A DNA stretch of 64,000 nucleotides, taken from the NCBI GenBank assembly GCA_004026145.2, contig SWLE01000230.1:127001-191000 (forward strand), in the 5' to 3' direction. A program made the position numbers and the translations under genes. Shown one piece after another: positions 10,504 to 21,990 of this stretch; within the stretch, counting starts at the first letter, position 1, and each line of letters opens with the position of its first letter. This DNA comes from Takifugu bimaculatus (lineage: Eukaryota > Chordata > Actinopteri > Tetraodontiformes > Tetraodontidae). The notes under the pieces are model-generated. The model was not told the DNA's origin and ran no database searches. It worked only from the letters and a program-made list of their open reading frames with translations.

Positions 10504-13149
10504 ACAAGTCTCTGAGCGGCGCTGGGATTAGCGTCATGTGTGAGCGTCCAGCTAAAGTCCCTGTCCTGTCTGCAGGATCCTCCTGGTGGCCGTGGCCATC
10601 TTCTCGCTCTACTCTGTTCACCTGCTGCTGAAGACGGCCAACGAAGGAGGTGAGGCGCCGCCAGCAGGAGCTGCTCAGGTGCTTTTAAAGCTCTTACCTG
10701 AATGTTAAACCGGTTCCATCTTCCCAGGCGCGCTGGTGTACGAGCAGCTGGGTTATAAAGCCTTCGGGATGCCGGGGAAGCTCGCCGCTTCCTGCTCCAT
10801 CACCATGCAGAACATCGGAGGTGAGGCCCGACCTGAGCTGGACCAGGACCTGCTGAGCAGCTTCTGCACTCGTTTTCCCAGGTTAACTCTGCTTTGTCCC
10901 CGCAGCCATGTCCAGCTACCTCTACATCGTCAAGTACGAGCTGCCCATCGTCATCCAGGCCTTCCTGGGGGGCAGCAACGGGTGAGCAGACCTCGGTCCT
11001 GGCACGGGGGGGCCTCGCCCTGTTGGGCCTCTCCTGCGTAGATCTAACCGCTACGTCAACGTTTTCATATGCGGAACATTTGTTTGATTTCCGGAATGTT
11101 TTGTGTTGCAGAGAGTGGTATACTAATGGGGACTACCTGGTGCTGCTGGTCTCCTTTGTCATCATCCTCCCCCTGTCGCTGCTCAGAAACCTGGGTGAGC
11201 AGAGAGTGTGTGTACCTGTGTGTATGAGTGTGTGTTGTATGAAGTTCCAAAAGCCTCATTGGGAAGGTGTCCTCACAAAGATAGCAAAAGGACGAGTGTG
11301 TGGTTCTGGCTTATTATTGATGTGGGAGACAAGCTTCTGTGGAACGTTGCGGTGACAGCTGCGTTTCCTTCCACAGGTTACCTTGGTTACACAAGTGGGC
11401 TGTCGCTGCTCTGCATGGTGTTCTTCCTGATTGTGGTGAGCAGAACTTGCCGTCACCGCTCTTCGACCGCCTGGCGTCTCCTCCTGAAACAGCCTTTTCT
11501 CTGTCATCCAGGTGATCATCAAGAAGTTCCAGATCCCGTGTCCTCTGCCTCTGGATGAAGCTTTGAACGACACCTTGAAGGTTCTGAACGCCAACCATTC
11601 CCAGCTGAACGCCACGGACTACAGCGAGTGCGCCTGCACGCCAAAATACTTCGTCTTCAACTCCCAGGTGAGGCTCTATAACCCGCCACTAGATGGCGAC
11701 AGACAGGCGTTGCGTTGAGGACCCCCCCTTGACCGGTGCTTCTGTCCCTCAGACCGTCTACGCCGTTCCCATCCTGACCTTCGCCTTCGTGTGCCACCCC
11801 TCCATCCTGCCCATGTACGAGGAGCTGAAAGAGTGAGTGGCCGCCGTCGAACCGCCGCAGAACAAAAAGAAGCTTTTCTCTGACGTCTTTGTCGTCCCCT
11901 CGAACAGCCGCTCCCGTAAGAAGATGCAGGGCGTGGCCAACGTGTCCTTCCTGGCCATGTTCATCATGTACCTGCTGGCTGCTCTCTTTGGATATCTGAC
12001 CTTCAACGGTGAGCGACACCAACCCACGGGTGCACAAACAACAGTGTTGTTAGCTAACAGGTTAGGTTAGAACAGCCCAGCTGACGCGGCCCCGCCCTGT
12101 TTGTTGTGGGACAACGTCTGTGTGGACTGAAACGATCCCAGAGTTTTATCCAACCGGGGCAGGAGCAGATGTGGGCGGGTTGGTACCAGAGCAAATACCA
12201 AAGCATGTAGGAAGCGGTTGAGACCTGCGTGTTGAGGTGTGGCGCCCTGAGACCGCTCCCCCAGCCCGCTCCTGGACGGCAGGAACGGGCGATAATAGCG
12301 CCGCTGTTGCAACACTTCATGGTTCTGTTGTCAGAATATAACCGGGTTCACTGAGCGCTAACGTTGTGCCGTCCCTCCGCAGCGCACGTGGAGCCCGAGA
12401 TGCTGCACACCTACTCCAAGGTGTTCAAGGCCGACGTGGTCCTGCTGATCGTCCGCCTGGCCGTGCTGGCCGCCGTCACCCTCACCGTCCCCGTGGTGCT
12501 TTTCCCTGTAAGCGGCGAGGAAGCATGTTGTGGTTATGGCGGCGGCCGGCTGCGGTTCCTCATGAGCCTGCTTGTGTCTGTAGATCCGGACCTCCGTAAA
12601 CCAGCTCCTGTGTGCGTCCAAGGACTTCAGCTGGATCCGGCACTGCGCCATCACCCTGGTCTTGCTGGCCGGAACCAACGCGCTGGTCATCTTTGTCCCC
12701 ACCATCAGGGACATCTTCGGCTTCATCGGTAAGCCTCTGCCTGGAACCTGAGGGGGGCGGCTGCCGAGCTGTGGCTCCTCCCACTGCTGGGCTGTGGCTC
12801 CTCCCACAGCCGGGCTGTGGCTCCTCCCACTGCCGTTGCTTTAACTCGCTCCCTCCCCCCCAGGCGCCTCTGCTGCTGCCATGCTCATCTTCATCCTGCC
12901 CTCGGCTTTCTACATCAAACTGGTCAAGAAGGAATCCATGAAGTCCGTGCAAAAGATCGGGGTAAGACGTCTTCCATCGGTCAGGGGTTGCTAGGCAACA
13001 GACAGGTCACTCATACTCCCCCCTCCCCCCAGGCTACCGCCTTTCTGCTCTGTGGTTTCCTGGTCATGAGCGGCAGCATGACCCTCATCATCCTGGACTG
13101 GATCCACAACGCCTCGGCCGGCCCGGCCGCGCACGCCGACGGCCACTAG
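9362..13149 (+). CDS. slc38a2: Sodium-coupled neutral amino-acid transporter 2 (SNAT2)
   Basis: This gene encodes a plasma-membrane Na+-coupled symporter of small neutral amino acids (system A; AAAP/APC fold, 11 TM helices). There are 15 coding exons: 9362-9486, 9560-9644, 9722-9837, 10576-10649, 10728-10820, 10906-10981, 11112-11194, 11377-11435, 11512-11667, 11753-11832, 11908-12008, 12383-12507, 12584-12728, 12864-12961 and 13033-13149. They sum to 1533 nt (510 aa) with consistent phases. A Ser-rich cytosolic N-terminus (about 70 aa) precedes TM1, FGMSVFNLSNAIMGSGILGL, a SNAT signature. Later landmarks are NEGGALVYEQLGYKAFG, the TVYAVPILTFAFVCHP segment and the C-terminal KLVKKESMKSVQKIG. 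Three N-glycosylation sequons (NDT, NHS, NAT) fall near residues 250-265 in the large extracellular loop. I chose slc38a2 over slc38a1/a4 from overall similarity and the short tail ending in GH. The start ATG is two bases into exon 2. Confidence 0.96.
10449..10503. repeat. Poly(C) tract
   Basis: About 55 consecutive C bases in slc38a2 intron 4. It could form an i-motif or, on the other strand, a G-quadruplex, and its exact length is unreliable in any assembly. Confidence 0.95.
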
Positions 13150-14510
13150 ACGCCTCCGGGGGCGTCGCTGAACGGCCGCCATAGCGACAGATTCCACAGC
13201 GGCGAAACTCCCTCGATGCTCAGCCTGGACATCCTGAGCGACCTACCATGCCATTCCGAGAGAATGTATCCGAACTGTGTACAGTTTGCTGTTATAGGCC
13301 ACAAAGATGGCGCTCGCTTTCATTTCCTCTCGTTACGTTTTATCTTTGCGTTTTCAGTTTTCCAGCTTTTCACGTTTGTCAACGTTCTTCGGTAGTTAGC
13401 TACAGCTGAAAACAAATGCTTCGAAAGGTGCCTCGAATCGGAGACGGCGTAAGAACACAGAAAGGTGGGCGACGCGTGCACGGCCGCTTGGAGCCTCCCC
13501 CTCACCAGAGCCTCTTACTCTGACGATGCCAAAAACGTATTTGTGTGTGGAGAAGCACCGGCGTCATTAGCCGTTAACACCAGTATTCAGTGTTGTGTCG
13601 AGACGCTCGCGTCCCTCCTTCCTGTCTACAAGTATTTATACCGTTTCTATGGCAACACTGGCTGTGCAGTTCTGTGACTGTGCACACTGACCTGCTGATT
13701 GTGCTGCTGCATGAGAGCGGCGACACTACTGCGTCTAGACCAGAGGATGCTGAGCCCCTGCGCACGCACACGCACGCACATACACACACGCACACACACA
13801 CGCCCTCTTGGGGGCGTTTTTCTCTTGATGGAACAAAACTTTGAATTTTGACCACGTGCTGTATTTGTAACAAACCTGTTAAACTTGCTAAAACCAACTA
13901 AACTAAGTCGGACGCCGTTAAAACTGACCGACGGGCAGGAAGCGCCGCCGCCGCCGCCACGATCAACACGTGAAACTGTCACCTGATGCTTCCGACAGCA
14001 GCCCAACCACCATCTTGTTGTCCAACACCTATTTATGAACGACCACCAAATCAATGTAATTTAATCTATTTTACTATATTTATAAAATACTGTATGTACA
14101 TATATATGTATATATATATATAACTATTGAGCTCAACTGTATATACGCTTTAATTTTTTTCTTTTTTTTTTTACATTAATTGGAGCTGTAAAACAAACCA
14201 AAACCCAAGTTGTTGAATTTGTGGTGTCACCGTAGCTTCAGTATCCTGGAGCTGCGAGGCTTCATCTTTGACTGAATGACTTGTTGTCTGACTGTTTATG
14301 CTGTAAACTGTTGTTCATGTGGGAGACCCTGACCCGGCGTACGCGGCCCCGGGCGCCATCAGCGAAATGTCGACGCACATCGTGGTTGGAGAGTCTGTCG
14401 GCCGTCTCTTGACCTCAGGAGCAGTGTTACACTTGTTTCAATGAAACACTATGTACTGTAGATCCTGCAAATTTTGTCCAATTAAATTTAATAATAGTCT
14501 GAAACGTTGA
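13150..14510 (+). other. slc38a2: slc38a2 3'UTR
   Basis: About 1.35 kb between the stop codon and the poly(A) signal. It contains a (CA/CG)n tract at 13763-13802, an AT-rich zone at 14060-14130 and three Pumilio-type UGUANAUA motifs (14095-14102, 14107-14114, 14138-14145). Confidence 0.75.
14481..14486 (+). terminator. Poly(A) signal of slc38a2 (ATTAAA)
   Basis: The ATTAAA hexamer lies about 1.33 kb downstream of the stop codon and is the last hexamer before the transposon. Confidence 0.55.
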
Positions 14511-14524
14511 TTATTGGCGTCATT

Positions 14525-14541
14525 ACTGCCCCCTGGCGGCC
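14525..14541 (-). promoter_or_regulatory. CTCF-like motif
   Basis: On the minus strand the sequence reads CCGCCAGGGGGCAGT, matching the core vertebrate CTCF consensus. It sits between the slc38a2 poly(A) signal and the pogo-like element. Confidence 0.45.
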
Positions 14542-14572
14542 GCAGCGCCGAACACCAGATTTACACCAGACG

Positions 14573-15682
14573 TTTTTTCACGACTATAAGGCGCACTTAA
14601 AACAGATTTACTCAAAAATCGACGGTGCGTCTTGTGTGTGGACTGAGTCCCAAAATCTGCTGTGCGCCTTTGGTGGGTGCAGTACGGTAAACGCTCCGCC
14701 CATCGATTAGCGGCACACCTCCGCGTAACGACCCCCTAAAATGGCACCTGTCAAGCGACGCGTATGAGGCTCACTTTAAACTGCAGGCCGTGGAATATGC
14801 GGCGGAAAAGGGCAATCGAGCATTTTTATGTCCATGAGTCCATGGTCAGAAAGAGAACGGAAGTGAGGAGGACGAAGCTGAGTTTCCGCGGGAACAAAGC
14901 AAGGTGAAGACATCAGTGAGCACTTCCAAGGAGGTCTTGGTGTCGCTTTATGAGGAGGCGGCGTCTCTCCAGACGCGCACGGACAACTGTTGCGCAGCGG
15001 CTGTCCGCGGATTACCCGGAGAGGGTGGCCATCGCCCCTAACCCTGACCCTGACCCCAGGGTTAACCCTAACCCCTGACCCTGACCCCAGGGTTAACCCT
15101 AACCCTGACCCTAACCCTAGGGTTAACCCTAACCCCTGACCCTGACCCTGACCCCAGGGTTAACCCTAACCCCTGACCCTGACCCCAGGGTTAACCCTAA
15201 CCCCTGACCCTGACCCTAACCCTAACCCCAACCCCAGGGTTAACCCTGACCCTGACCCTGACCCTGACCCCAGGGTTAACCCTGACCCTGACCCTAACCC
15301 CAGGGTTAACCCTGACCCTAACCCCTGACCCTGACCCTGACCCGCGACAACATGACCGCGCCAGCCGCATCACCAACATGGATGAACCGCTCGGTGAGTC
15401 TGATTCAGATGATTAACGAGGAATTCGGGATGTTGGACATCGAAATAGTGCAGCTGTTTTGTTCAGATATAGAAGATGAAAACTTTGATGGTTTTGTGGC
15501 GGGAGAATGAATATTTTGTTCAATAAATGTGTCGAAACTCACTGTTTTACTTCTGTTGTCATTTTTTACTGTATGTTTTAGCATGCGCCTAATAATACGG
15601 TGCCTTGTGACTGTTTTAAATACAGAAATAACACCCATAACTGAGACGCCTTTTATTACAGTGCGCCTTATGGTCGTGAAAA
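14573..15682 (+). mobile_element. Decayed pogo/Tigger-like DNA transposon
   Basis: Inverted ends TTTTTTCACGACTATAAGGC (14573-) and GCCTTATGGTCGTGAAAA (to 15682) match the fish element family with GTGCGCCTTATAGTCGTGAA termini. Internal transposase remnants remain: an N-terminal MAPVKRRV...FKLQAVEYAAEKGNRA HTH-like piece near 14741-14825 with a frameshift, a pogo/CENP-B-type stretch near 14900-15030, and an acidic C-terminal tail near 15380-15510 ending in GFVAGE. The catalytic DDE core is missing. It appears to be replaced by a telomere-like array, so the element is non-autonomous and dead. Confidence 0.75.
15036..15345. repeat. Telomere-like (CCCTAA/CCCTGA)n array
   Basis: About 300 bp of CCCTAACCC and CCCTGACCC units with recurrent inverted junctions CAGGGTTAACCCTAA, where G-strand and C-strand telomere-like units meet head to head. 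It lies inside the pogo-like element. Confidence 0.9.
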
Positions 15683-16370
15683 GTTTTGTTTGCAGTTGTA
15701 TATCGGCCCCCTGCTGGGCCACATTCAGAGTTCCTGTCTGAGTTCTCTGATTTCTTATCTGACTTGGTCCTTAGAACAGACAAAGTCATTATCATTGGAG
15801 ACTTTAATATCCATATGGACGTTATAAATGACAGCTTTAGAAATGGCTTCATCTCATTACTGGAGTCAGTTGGTTTCCTCCAGCAGATAAACCAACCAAC
15901 TCACAGCTTTAACCACACCCTAGATCTAGTTCTGACTTATGGTGTTGAGGTAGAACATGTGTCAGTGTTCCCTCAGAACCCAGTCCTGTCAGACCATTCT
16001 TTGATCACTTTTACATTTATGATTAAGGATTCTTCTATGCTCAGAGCTCAGTCTGACTATAGCAGATGTCTCTCAGATAATGCTGTAGCTAAGTTTAAGG
16101 AAGTGATCCCTGTGCTGATCCCAGGACCACCGTGTGTTCCCCCAGGGATCAGTCATTATAATCTTAGCCCTGCTGAGGTTGACTCTATTGCTGAAGGTGC
16201 AGCAACCTCACTGAGAATCACGCTTGATTCTGTTGCCCCCCTGAAAAAGACAATAGTAACTCAGAGGAGGTGTGGCCCTGGTATAATTCACACATCAGGG
16301 ATTCTGGAAAGCACCTTTAAACAATTATGATAGTAAAAGATGCTTTATAAATAAAGATTGATTTGATTTT
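15683..16370 (+). mobile_element. LINE endonuclease fragment (L2/CR1-like), internally deleted
   Basis: One frame stays open for about 214 codons (15686-16330). It carries apurinic-endonuclease-like landmarks: VYRPP, IIIGDFNIHMD and LSDHSLITF, followed by a linker ending in a basic segment. No reverse transcriptase follows. The sequence passes directly into a 3' end with TTTATAAATAAAGATTGATTTGATTTT, typical of L2/CR1-type tails. The 5' side starts exactly at the pogo-like terminus. It is a deletion derivative of a retroposon, not a host gene. Confidence 0.75.
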
Positions 16371-16799
16371 GAAGATACAGTATTTGGATTCTTTATTTCC
16401 ATGAAAAGCTCCGGTGTAAACACCGGCCAGTCTCATTAATCCTGATTATCCTACAGGTAGACAAATGGGACACACTCACGCCTGGATTTGGACTTTTAAT
16501 TGCAGTGTTTTTCTCCACCTTTATGAGGACCTTGCTGTTTGTGTCCTCGGGTCACGTGATACACATGATGCACATCAGGAAGCAGCTTTGAGTCCACCAC
16601 CTTCAACAATGTGGGGGGGCGGTGGACGCGAGCACGCCCCCCGTCCCGTCGGTCGTCACTCTGGTCAACCAATCAGGGCTCTAATTACAATCAGACTGGA
16701 TCTGGGCCCGTTTGGGGACCACAGAGGAATCAAGGCAATGCTGAGAAACTCTTAGTTCACCTGAAATCTCTTAATATTTAAAAAAGAACATTGAAAATA

Positions 16800-16805
16800 T
16801 TTAAT
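16800..16805 (-). terminator. Candidate poly(A) signal of scaf11 (ATTAAA)
   Basis: A minus-strand ATTAAA lies about 300 bp past the scaf11 stop codon. Confidence 0.4.
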
Positions 16806-17103
16806 CAATAAGCTATATGATCGGGATAACTTGTACCAGCCAGGAGCCCCTGGGGGGGCGGGGGCGGGTCACAGTAGTCACGCCAGCTGTAATAAAGGGC
16901 TCTTGCATTACAATTTCTGATAGAGTCGCTCTGGTTCCTAACAAAATACGAAATTCTATAGAAAAAAACAGCTTCTTCCAGTAAAAGGTAGAAATATCAA
17001 AAGAAAGCGGCTCTCCGTCCTCGTCCAGGGACGCCTCCTTCCAGCAAGAGACAAATTGCACTTGAGCGGCTGATGGCGGCGGCTGATGGCGGCTGATGGC
17101 GGC

Positions 17104-20100
17104 TCATTTCTTGCGGGCGTGCTTGTATTTGTCCACGTAGGCCTTCACCAGGTTGGCCACCTTACTGGCGTTGACCTCGCCGCTCTTGCTGTGACACACC
17201 TGGAGATTCGAAGGGTTCATAATTCAGGTCTCAACCAAACGTTGTTCTGAAGCTTCTCAGGCGCGGCGAAGGGGGCGGGGCTTGTGCTCACCTTCTCCAC
17301 GGCTTTGCGGACGATCTCCTTGTATTCGTCCTTGGTGATTTCCTTCCTTTGGTAAAAGGGTTTTATGGCGGTCTTCACCTCGTTGACGGCCTTCTCCTGG
17401 ATCTGCTGCTTCTGCGGCACAAACACACGGTTGGGGGGGCACTCACACCACCGCCTTTCTGGGGGGGCGGGACCAACCTTCTCCTTCCTGGAGCTGTCGG
17501 CCTGAGCTCTGCTGGGATGTCCGGGCTGAGTGGTGGAGGACGGCACCGCCTGGCTGGAGGGCAGCTGGCTCTGGGTCACCGGGGCAGCGCCGGCTTTGGT
17601 CGGGGTGGCGAGGAGGGCGGGCTTTGCAAACCCTAACACGGTGCTCGCCATCTGGACCAAGAGAGAAGAGGGGGTTACAGACCGGAGGGTCGCGGGCGGC
17701 GCCGGCGTTGGTGGCGGATCGTACCTGAGCAGCGAAGCCCTCAGACGGTGCTGCAGACGCCGTCTGGCTGCCTTGCTGCATGGGCGGCGGCGGCGGGGGC
17801 GGCGGCGGGAGGCCCTGGGCGCCGACGGCGGGCACCTGAAGGAGCGGCAGGGCGGGGTGCAGGTGCATGGGGACCTGTGGCGGGAGGGCGTACGGCGCCG
17901 CAGGCTGCAGACTGACCGGCAGAGGCCCGCGCACCGGATAGTGATGCTGGAGGACGTTCAGCTGGGCGGGAAGGACGCTCATCACGGGCACCGGAGCGTT
18001 GCCTGGCAACGGCGGGGGCGGAGCCTCACTTTTAGGAGCATCTGTTAGAGAAGCAGGGAGGAAGAATTAAGGGACGTTCAAAGGTCGGGACTTGACCCGT
18101 GACCCGGAGACTGACCTGCCGCCGCCGCCGGCTCCTCCTCCTGTCTGTTCCAGACGCCGGGACCTCCTCGCTCCCTCTTGGAGTAATAATCCTGCACGTC
18201 TGCGGGCAGCGTCTTCCTCACAGCCCAGCTGGAGGCCGAGGACCAGCCCGAGCGGTCGACCACGGCCTCTCCGCCCTCGTCCTTCCTGCGCCCCCCCCGG
18301 TGCTCGTTGAAGCGGCTGTAGGCGTCGTTGCCCGTGGCCGAGCTGTTGTTCCTGTGCTGCCAGCGGCCGTCCTCGGCCTCCTCCTGCTGGCTGTAGAAGC
18401 TACGGCCGCCGCCCCTCCCCGACCCCCGGCCGCGCCCGGCCCGGCTGCGGCGGTCTTCCCAGCGCGGGCTGCTGCCGAGGTCGCGGCTTCGGTTGTCGGC
18501 GTCGCTGCGGATCTTCTCCGTGACCCAGTCGGGGTTCTCCGTCCAGCTGTGGCGGTCCGGCGAACTTTCCGAAGGAACGCCATTTTCAGAGCGTCCAGCG
18601 CCTCCGTGGTTCCTTCGTCCCTCGCCGCTCGAGCCGTCTCCCTGCCCAGACCTCCACCCCCCCCTGCGCTCCCTGGACGGGGGCCTTTCTGGGCTCGCCG
18701 CCCGCCTGTACGAGCGTGTTCTGGACCGTGACCTGGACCTGGAGCGCGACCTGGACCTGGAGCGGCTCCTTGAGCGCCGTCTCCTCCTCTCGCGGCTGTT
18801 TTCCCTCCTGGAATATTCCCTCTCGCCGTCTCGGTCCTTGTCCCGGTCTCTGCTCCGAGGGCGGGAGGAGCGTCTGGAGGGGGGGCTGGCGCCACGTTCT
18901 CTGGAGCGCGAGCGCCTGCAGGAATCTCGTTTGGATTCCCTCTTGGGGGACCAGGTGGAGGAGGGCGAATGGAAGCGCGAGCGCCGCTGTCTGCCGTTCC
19001 TTCTGTCCTCGCTCCGGTCCGCCTCCGGCTCCTTGGGCTCCTCCTCCTTGGTGACTTGGCGTTCAGAGGCAGAAGGTTCTGAAGGAGCTGGTTCTGCAGC
19101 AGCCGAGGAACGTTCCCTCGATTCTTCCATGTGGGGGAGCTGGGACAGATCCGGGGACGGAGCGTCCTTGCTGACCGTCTCAGGGCTCTGGACCGATGAG
19201 GGCTCTTCTGCTGCGCTGGAGCTCTGGGACGGGTTTGACCCTGCCAGAACCAAACCCTCCTCCGGGGGCTCAGGCTTGGTCTCCTTTGAAGATTCTTCTG
19301 GATCCTGTTGCTGCAGGTCCTCACAAAGGTCCATGTCATCGTCCTGCTCATCACACCGAGGGGACGTCCCAGACGGGCCGGTCTCTCCCAAAGGGCCGTC
19401 CTCCGAGGAACTAAGGCCTGCTGGTTCTTCCCTGTCTTCTCTCTCTGGGGTTCCGTGCTCCTCTGGGGAAGAAGAGAGTTCTTCCTCTCCTGCTTCCTCC
19501 GGAACTTCACTTGATTGTCCCTGAGACTCTTCAGCATCTTGTCCCCCAACGTCCCCCAACGTCTCCCCCCGTCCTGTCCTGTCAGCAGAGTCGGGCTGGT
19601 CCTGATCTTCAGTGATGCTTCCATCAGCATCAGAACCGACCTGTTCTGACGTGTGCAAATCCTCATCACTCTTCTCCTCCTCTTCGTCCCTCCCCTCACC
19701 TTCATCCTCCTCCTCCTCCTCCTCCTCCTCCTCACTAGGAGAAGAACCTTTCCTTCCGGTGCTTTTCCGTTTCCCGACGGCCTTCCGGTTGGTCACCTGT
19801 CTGCTCTTCCTCTTGGCTGGCGGAGCTCTTCCTGCCCTGCCGGTAGACGAGTCGGAGTCTGATGAGACCGAGGTCTGTGGCGAGGGCTCGGACCCGGACC
19901 CGGAGACCACTTCCTGTGTCCTGCTGTGGCGGGTGGACCGCCGGGCCTGGACCGCCTCCAGCTCCTGGGCGGCGGCGCCGGAGCTGGAGGCTCGGCTGCT
20001 TCTCTTCTCGCCTCCTTTGGGACACGTGATGGCGCAGCCAACGCCTTGACAAGCTGGAGGGAGAAACGTGAGCGTGGATCAGGATTAAAGCTCCCAGTGA

Positions 20101-21465
20101 AAGTTTCGCTCCAAAACCCACCAAAAAGTCCAGGTCCAAAGAGGGACGAGGAGCCTCCCAATGGGAACCAGCCGCTGTTCCAATCGTCGGGGGGGAAATT
20201 CTGTCTGTGGATCAGAACAGGACAGGGACCTTCAGAGGGTCTCCGGGGTCGAGCGGCGCTCCTGGCGGCCACGGCGGGACGTCCTTACCTCACTGCAGCG
20301 TCCGCTAGGACGGAAGGAGCAGCAGAAACCCAGGGACAACCCCGGACCTGTGCTTTACAGCGCCGGGAGGGCGCGTGGTTCCGGACCACCTCCGTCACCC
20401 CGGCAGCTTCTGCACTACAGAAGGATGAAACCATCAGCATGGACACAGCAGGAAACAGCCAAGGCAGCAGGTTCTCGCTCACATGTCCTGAGTCCACGTG
20501 GCCGATGGGGTCGGGGGGGCAGAGCAGGAGCAGCAGGACGAGCCCCTCACCTGGACAGGAGGGCAGAGACAGCGTGAGGACGGGGGACACACACAAAGAC
20601 ACCTGGAGGACACCTGACACACCTTCTTCCTGCTCAGGGGCCACGGCTCCTCCTCGTTACCTGGAACAGACGTGACAGTTCAGGACGCCGCAGGTGTAAA
20701 ATACTTCCGAACGTGTGGAAAGCTGCAAACACACATTTCCTCACGAGTCCTTTCCTCCTGACCTCGGGGTTCCTCGCCGCTCCTGATCTCCTGGCTGGTT
20801 TCCTGGGGGGAACACAAGCACCCGAATCACCCTGGACTCACCTCCCTGGGCTCTCCACCATGTTGGATTCTCCACCAGCACAAATACTCACTTTGCAGAG
20901 ACTTTGGGTTTTTTGAGGTTTCTACAGCAGCAGCTCGACGCTCCAGGACGACTCAGCAGCTTCTTCACGGGAACCTTCAACAGCGGAACACAGAACATGG
21001 GTTCCCCGGACCTGGACTCTCATCCAAAACCCTCTAAAACATGTTGTCTGCACAGAAGCAGCCTTAATCCTGTAATCAGGAATAAGCCCCTTGGGGGGGT
21101 GTCTGCTCTAGGATCCACAGACCTGCACGCAGCTCCGGCTGCCGTCCCATCTGTAAACATTCCTGAAAGGTCTTCTGTCCACGGGACAGGAAGCCGACAT
21201 CTGCAACGTTCAAGCAGACCCACAACATCAAAGCTGCTCCTCAACGTTCTCCTGCTGCTGAGGATCATCACAAGATGCCAACGTACCTCGGCCCACCTCA
21301 GGAGGCACCCGAGGCAGAAGACGTGACAGCAGCTGTCCGGCGAGGCGAGTTCGCCGGCAGGCAGGACGCCCAGACATATGGGACACCGCTCCGCCTCCTC
21401 GCCATCGGTGGCATCGGACGGGCCCGGACCACCTGCACAGGGGGGGATCCTGGTCAGGAGGCCTG

Positions 21466-21508
<43 letters not shown>

Positions 21509-21533
21509 ACTCACCACTTCCAGCTCCGGTCAT
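17104..21533 (-). CDS. scaf11: SR-related CTD-associated factor 11 (RING + RS splicing factor)
   Basis: This is a nuclear splicing factor that links snRNPs, SR proteins and the RNA polymerase II CTD. I resolved 13 coding exons on the minus strand: 21533-21515, 21432-21287, 21200-21123, 20974-20892, 20802-20661, 20550-20483, 20414-20289, 20204-20122, 20053-18116, 18041-17725, 17651-17478, 17411-17292 and 17199-17104. Total 3390 nt (1129 aa; human is about 1460), all phases consistent. The N-terminal RING is CPIC...CCHVFCLGC...CPVDRRPF; Asp replaces the last Cys, as in human. The giant exon holds a poly-Glu run (residues ~355-380), an RS domain (~600-700) and the conserved WTENPDWVTEKI and DRSGWSSASSWAVRKTLPAD blocks. 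A polyproline stretch follows. The C-terminal end (IKPFYQRKEITKDEYKEIVR...KYKHARKK) is the SCAF11 signature. The small exons from 20122 to 20802 are the least certain. Confidence 0.92.
21463..21508. repeat. (TG)n microsatellite in scaf11 intron
   Basis: It lies immediately downstream, on the coding strand, of the donor of the first coding exon. Confidence 0.95.
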
Positions 21534-21809
21534 GGTGAAGCTGGGACCACCGGATCGGTGCTGCAGGACAGAAGAGCAGGAGGAAAATGTTGGAGGCAGG
21601 AAGCAGCAGAAGCTGCAGCCCAGAGCTGGAGAGCAAACGTGGCGACACTTCAAACGTCTTCAGGTCTGATTAGAATCTAAGTTCGGTCGAATATTTCATC
21701 CTCTTTTCATCTTTGATGATGACGGCTGGAAATCTGCACGCGAATCATTTACCTGTTTATACACATCAGAATAAAACTGTAAAGAGTTAAAACAAGTTAC
21801 AGGAAGCAG

Positions 21810-21990
21810 GTATGTTGGGGCAGATATGGCCCCATTTGGGGCAGATTTGGTTCCCTTTGGGGGCAGATGTGGCCCTACTTGGGGCAGATTTGGTTCCCTT
21901 TGGGGGCAGATGTGGCCCTACTTGGGGCAGATTTGGTTCCCTTTGGGGGCAGATTTGGGCCCTACTTGGGGCAGATTTGGGCCCTGCACT
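21810..21990. repeat. ~42-bp tandem repeat
   Basis: Four to five copies of a unit containing GGGGCAGATTTGGTTCCCTT and GGGGGCAGATGTGGCCCTA, in the scaf11 intron upstream of the start codon exon. Confidence 0.9.

Noticed and set aside
15036..15345. Possible chromosome end or subtelomere
   Set aside because: The telomere-like units are interspersed with TGACCC variants and inverted junctions, lie within a transposon, and are flanked by ordinary genes.
18218..19735. 505-codon minus-strand Arg-rich frame and 343-codon plus-strand frame
   Set aside because: Shadows of the scaf11 giant exon, whose frame is fixed by conserved SCAF11 blocks and intron phases.
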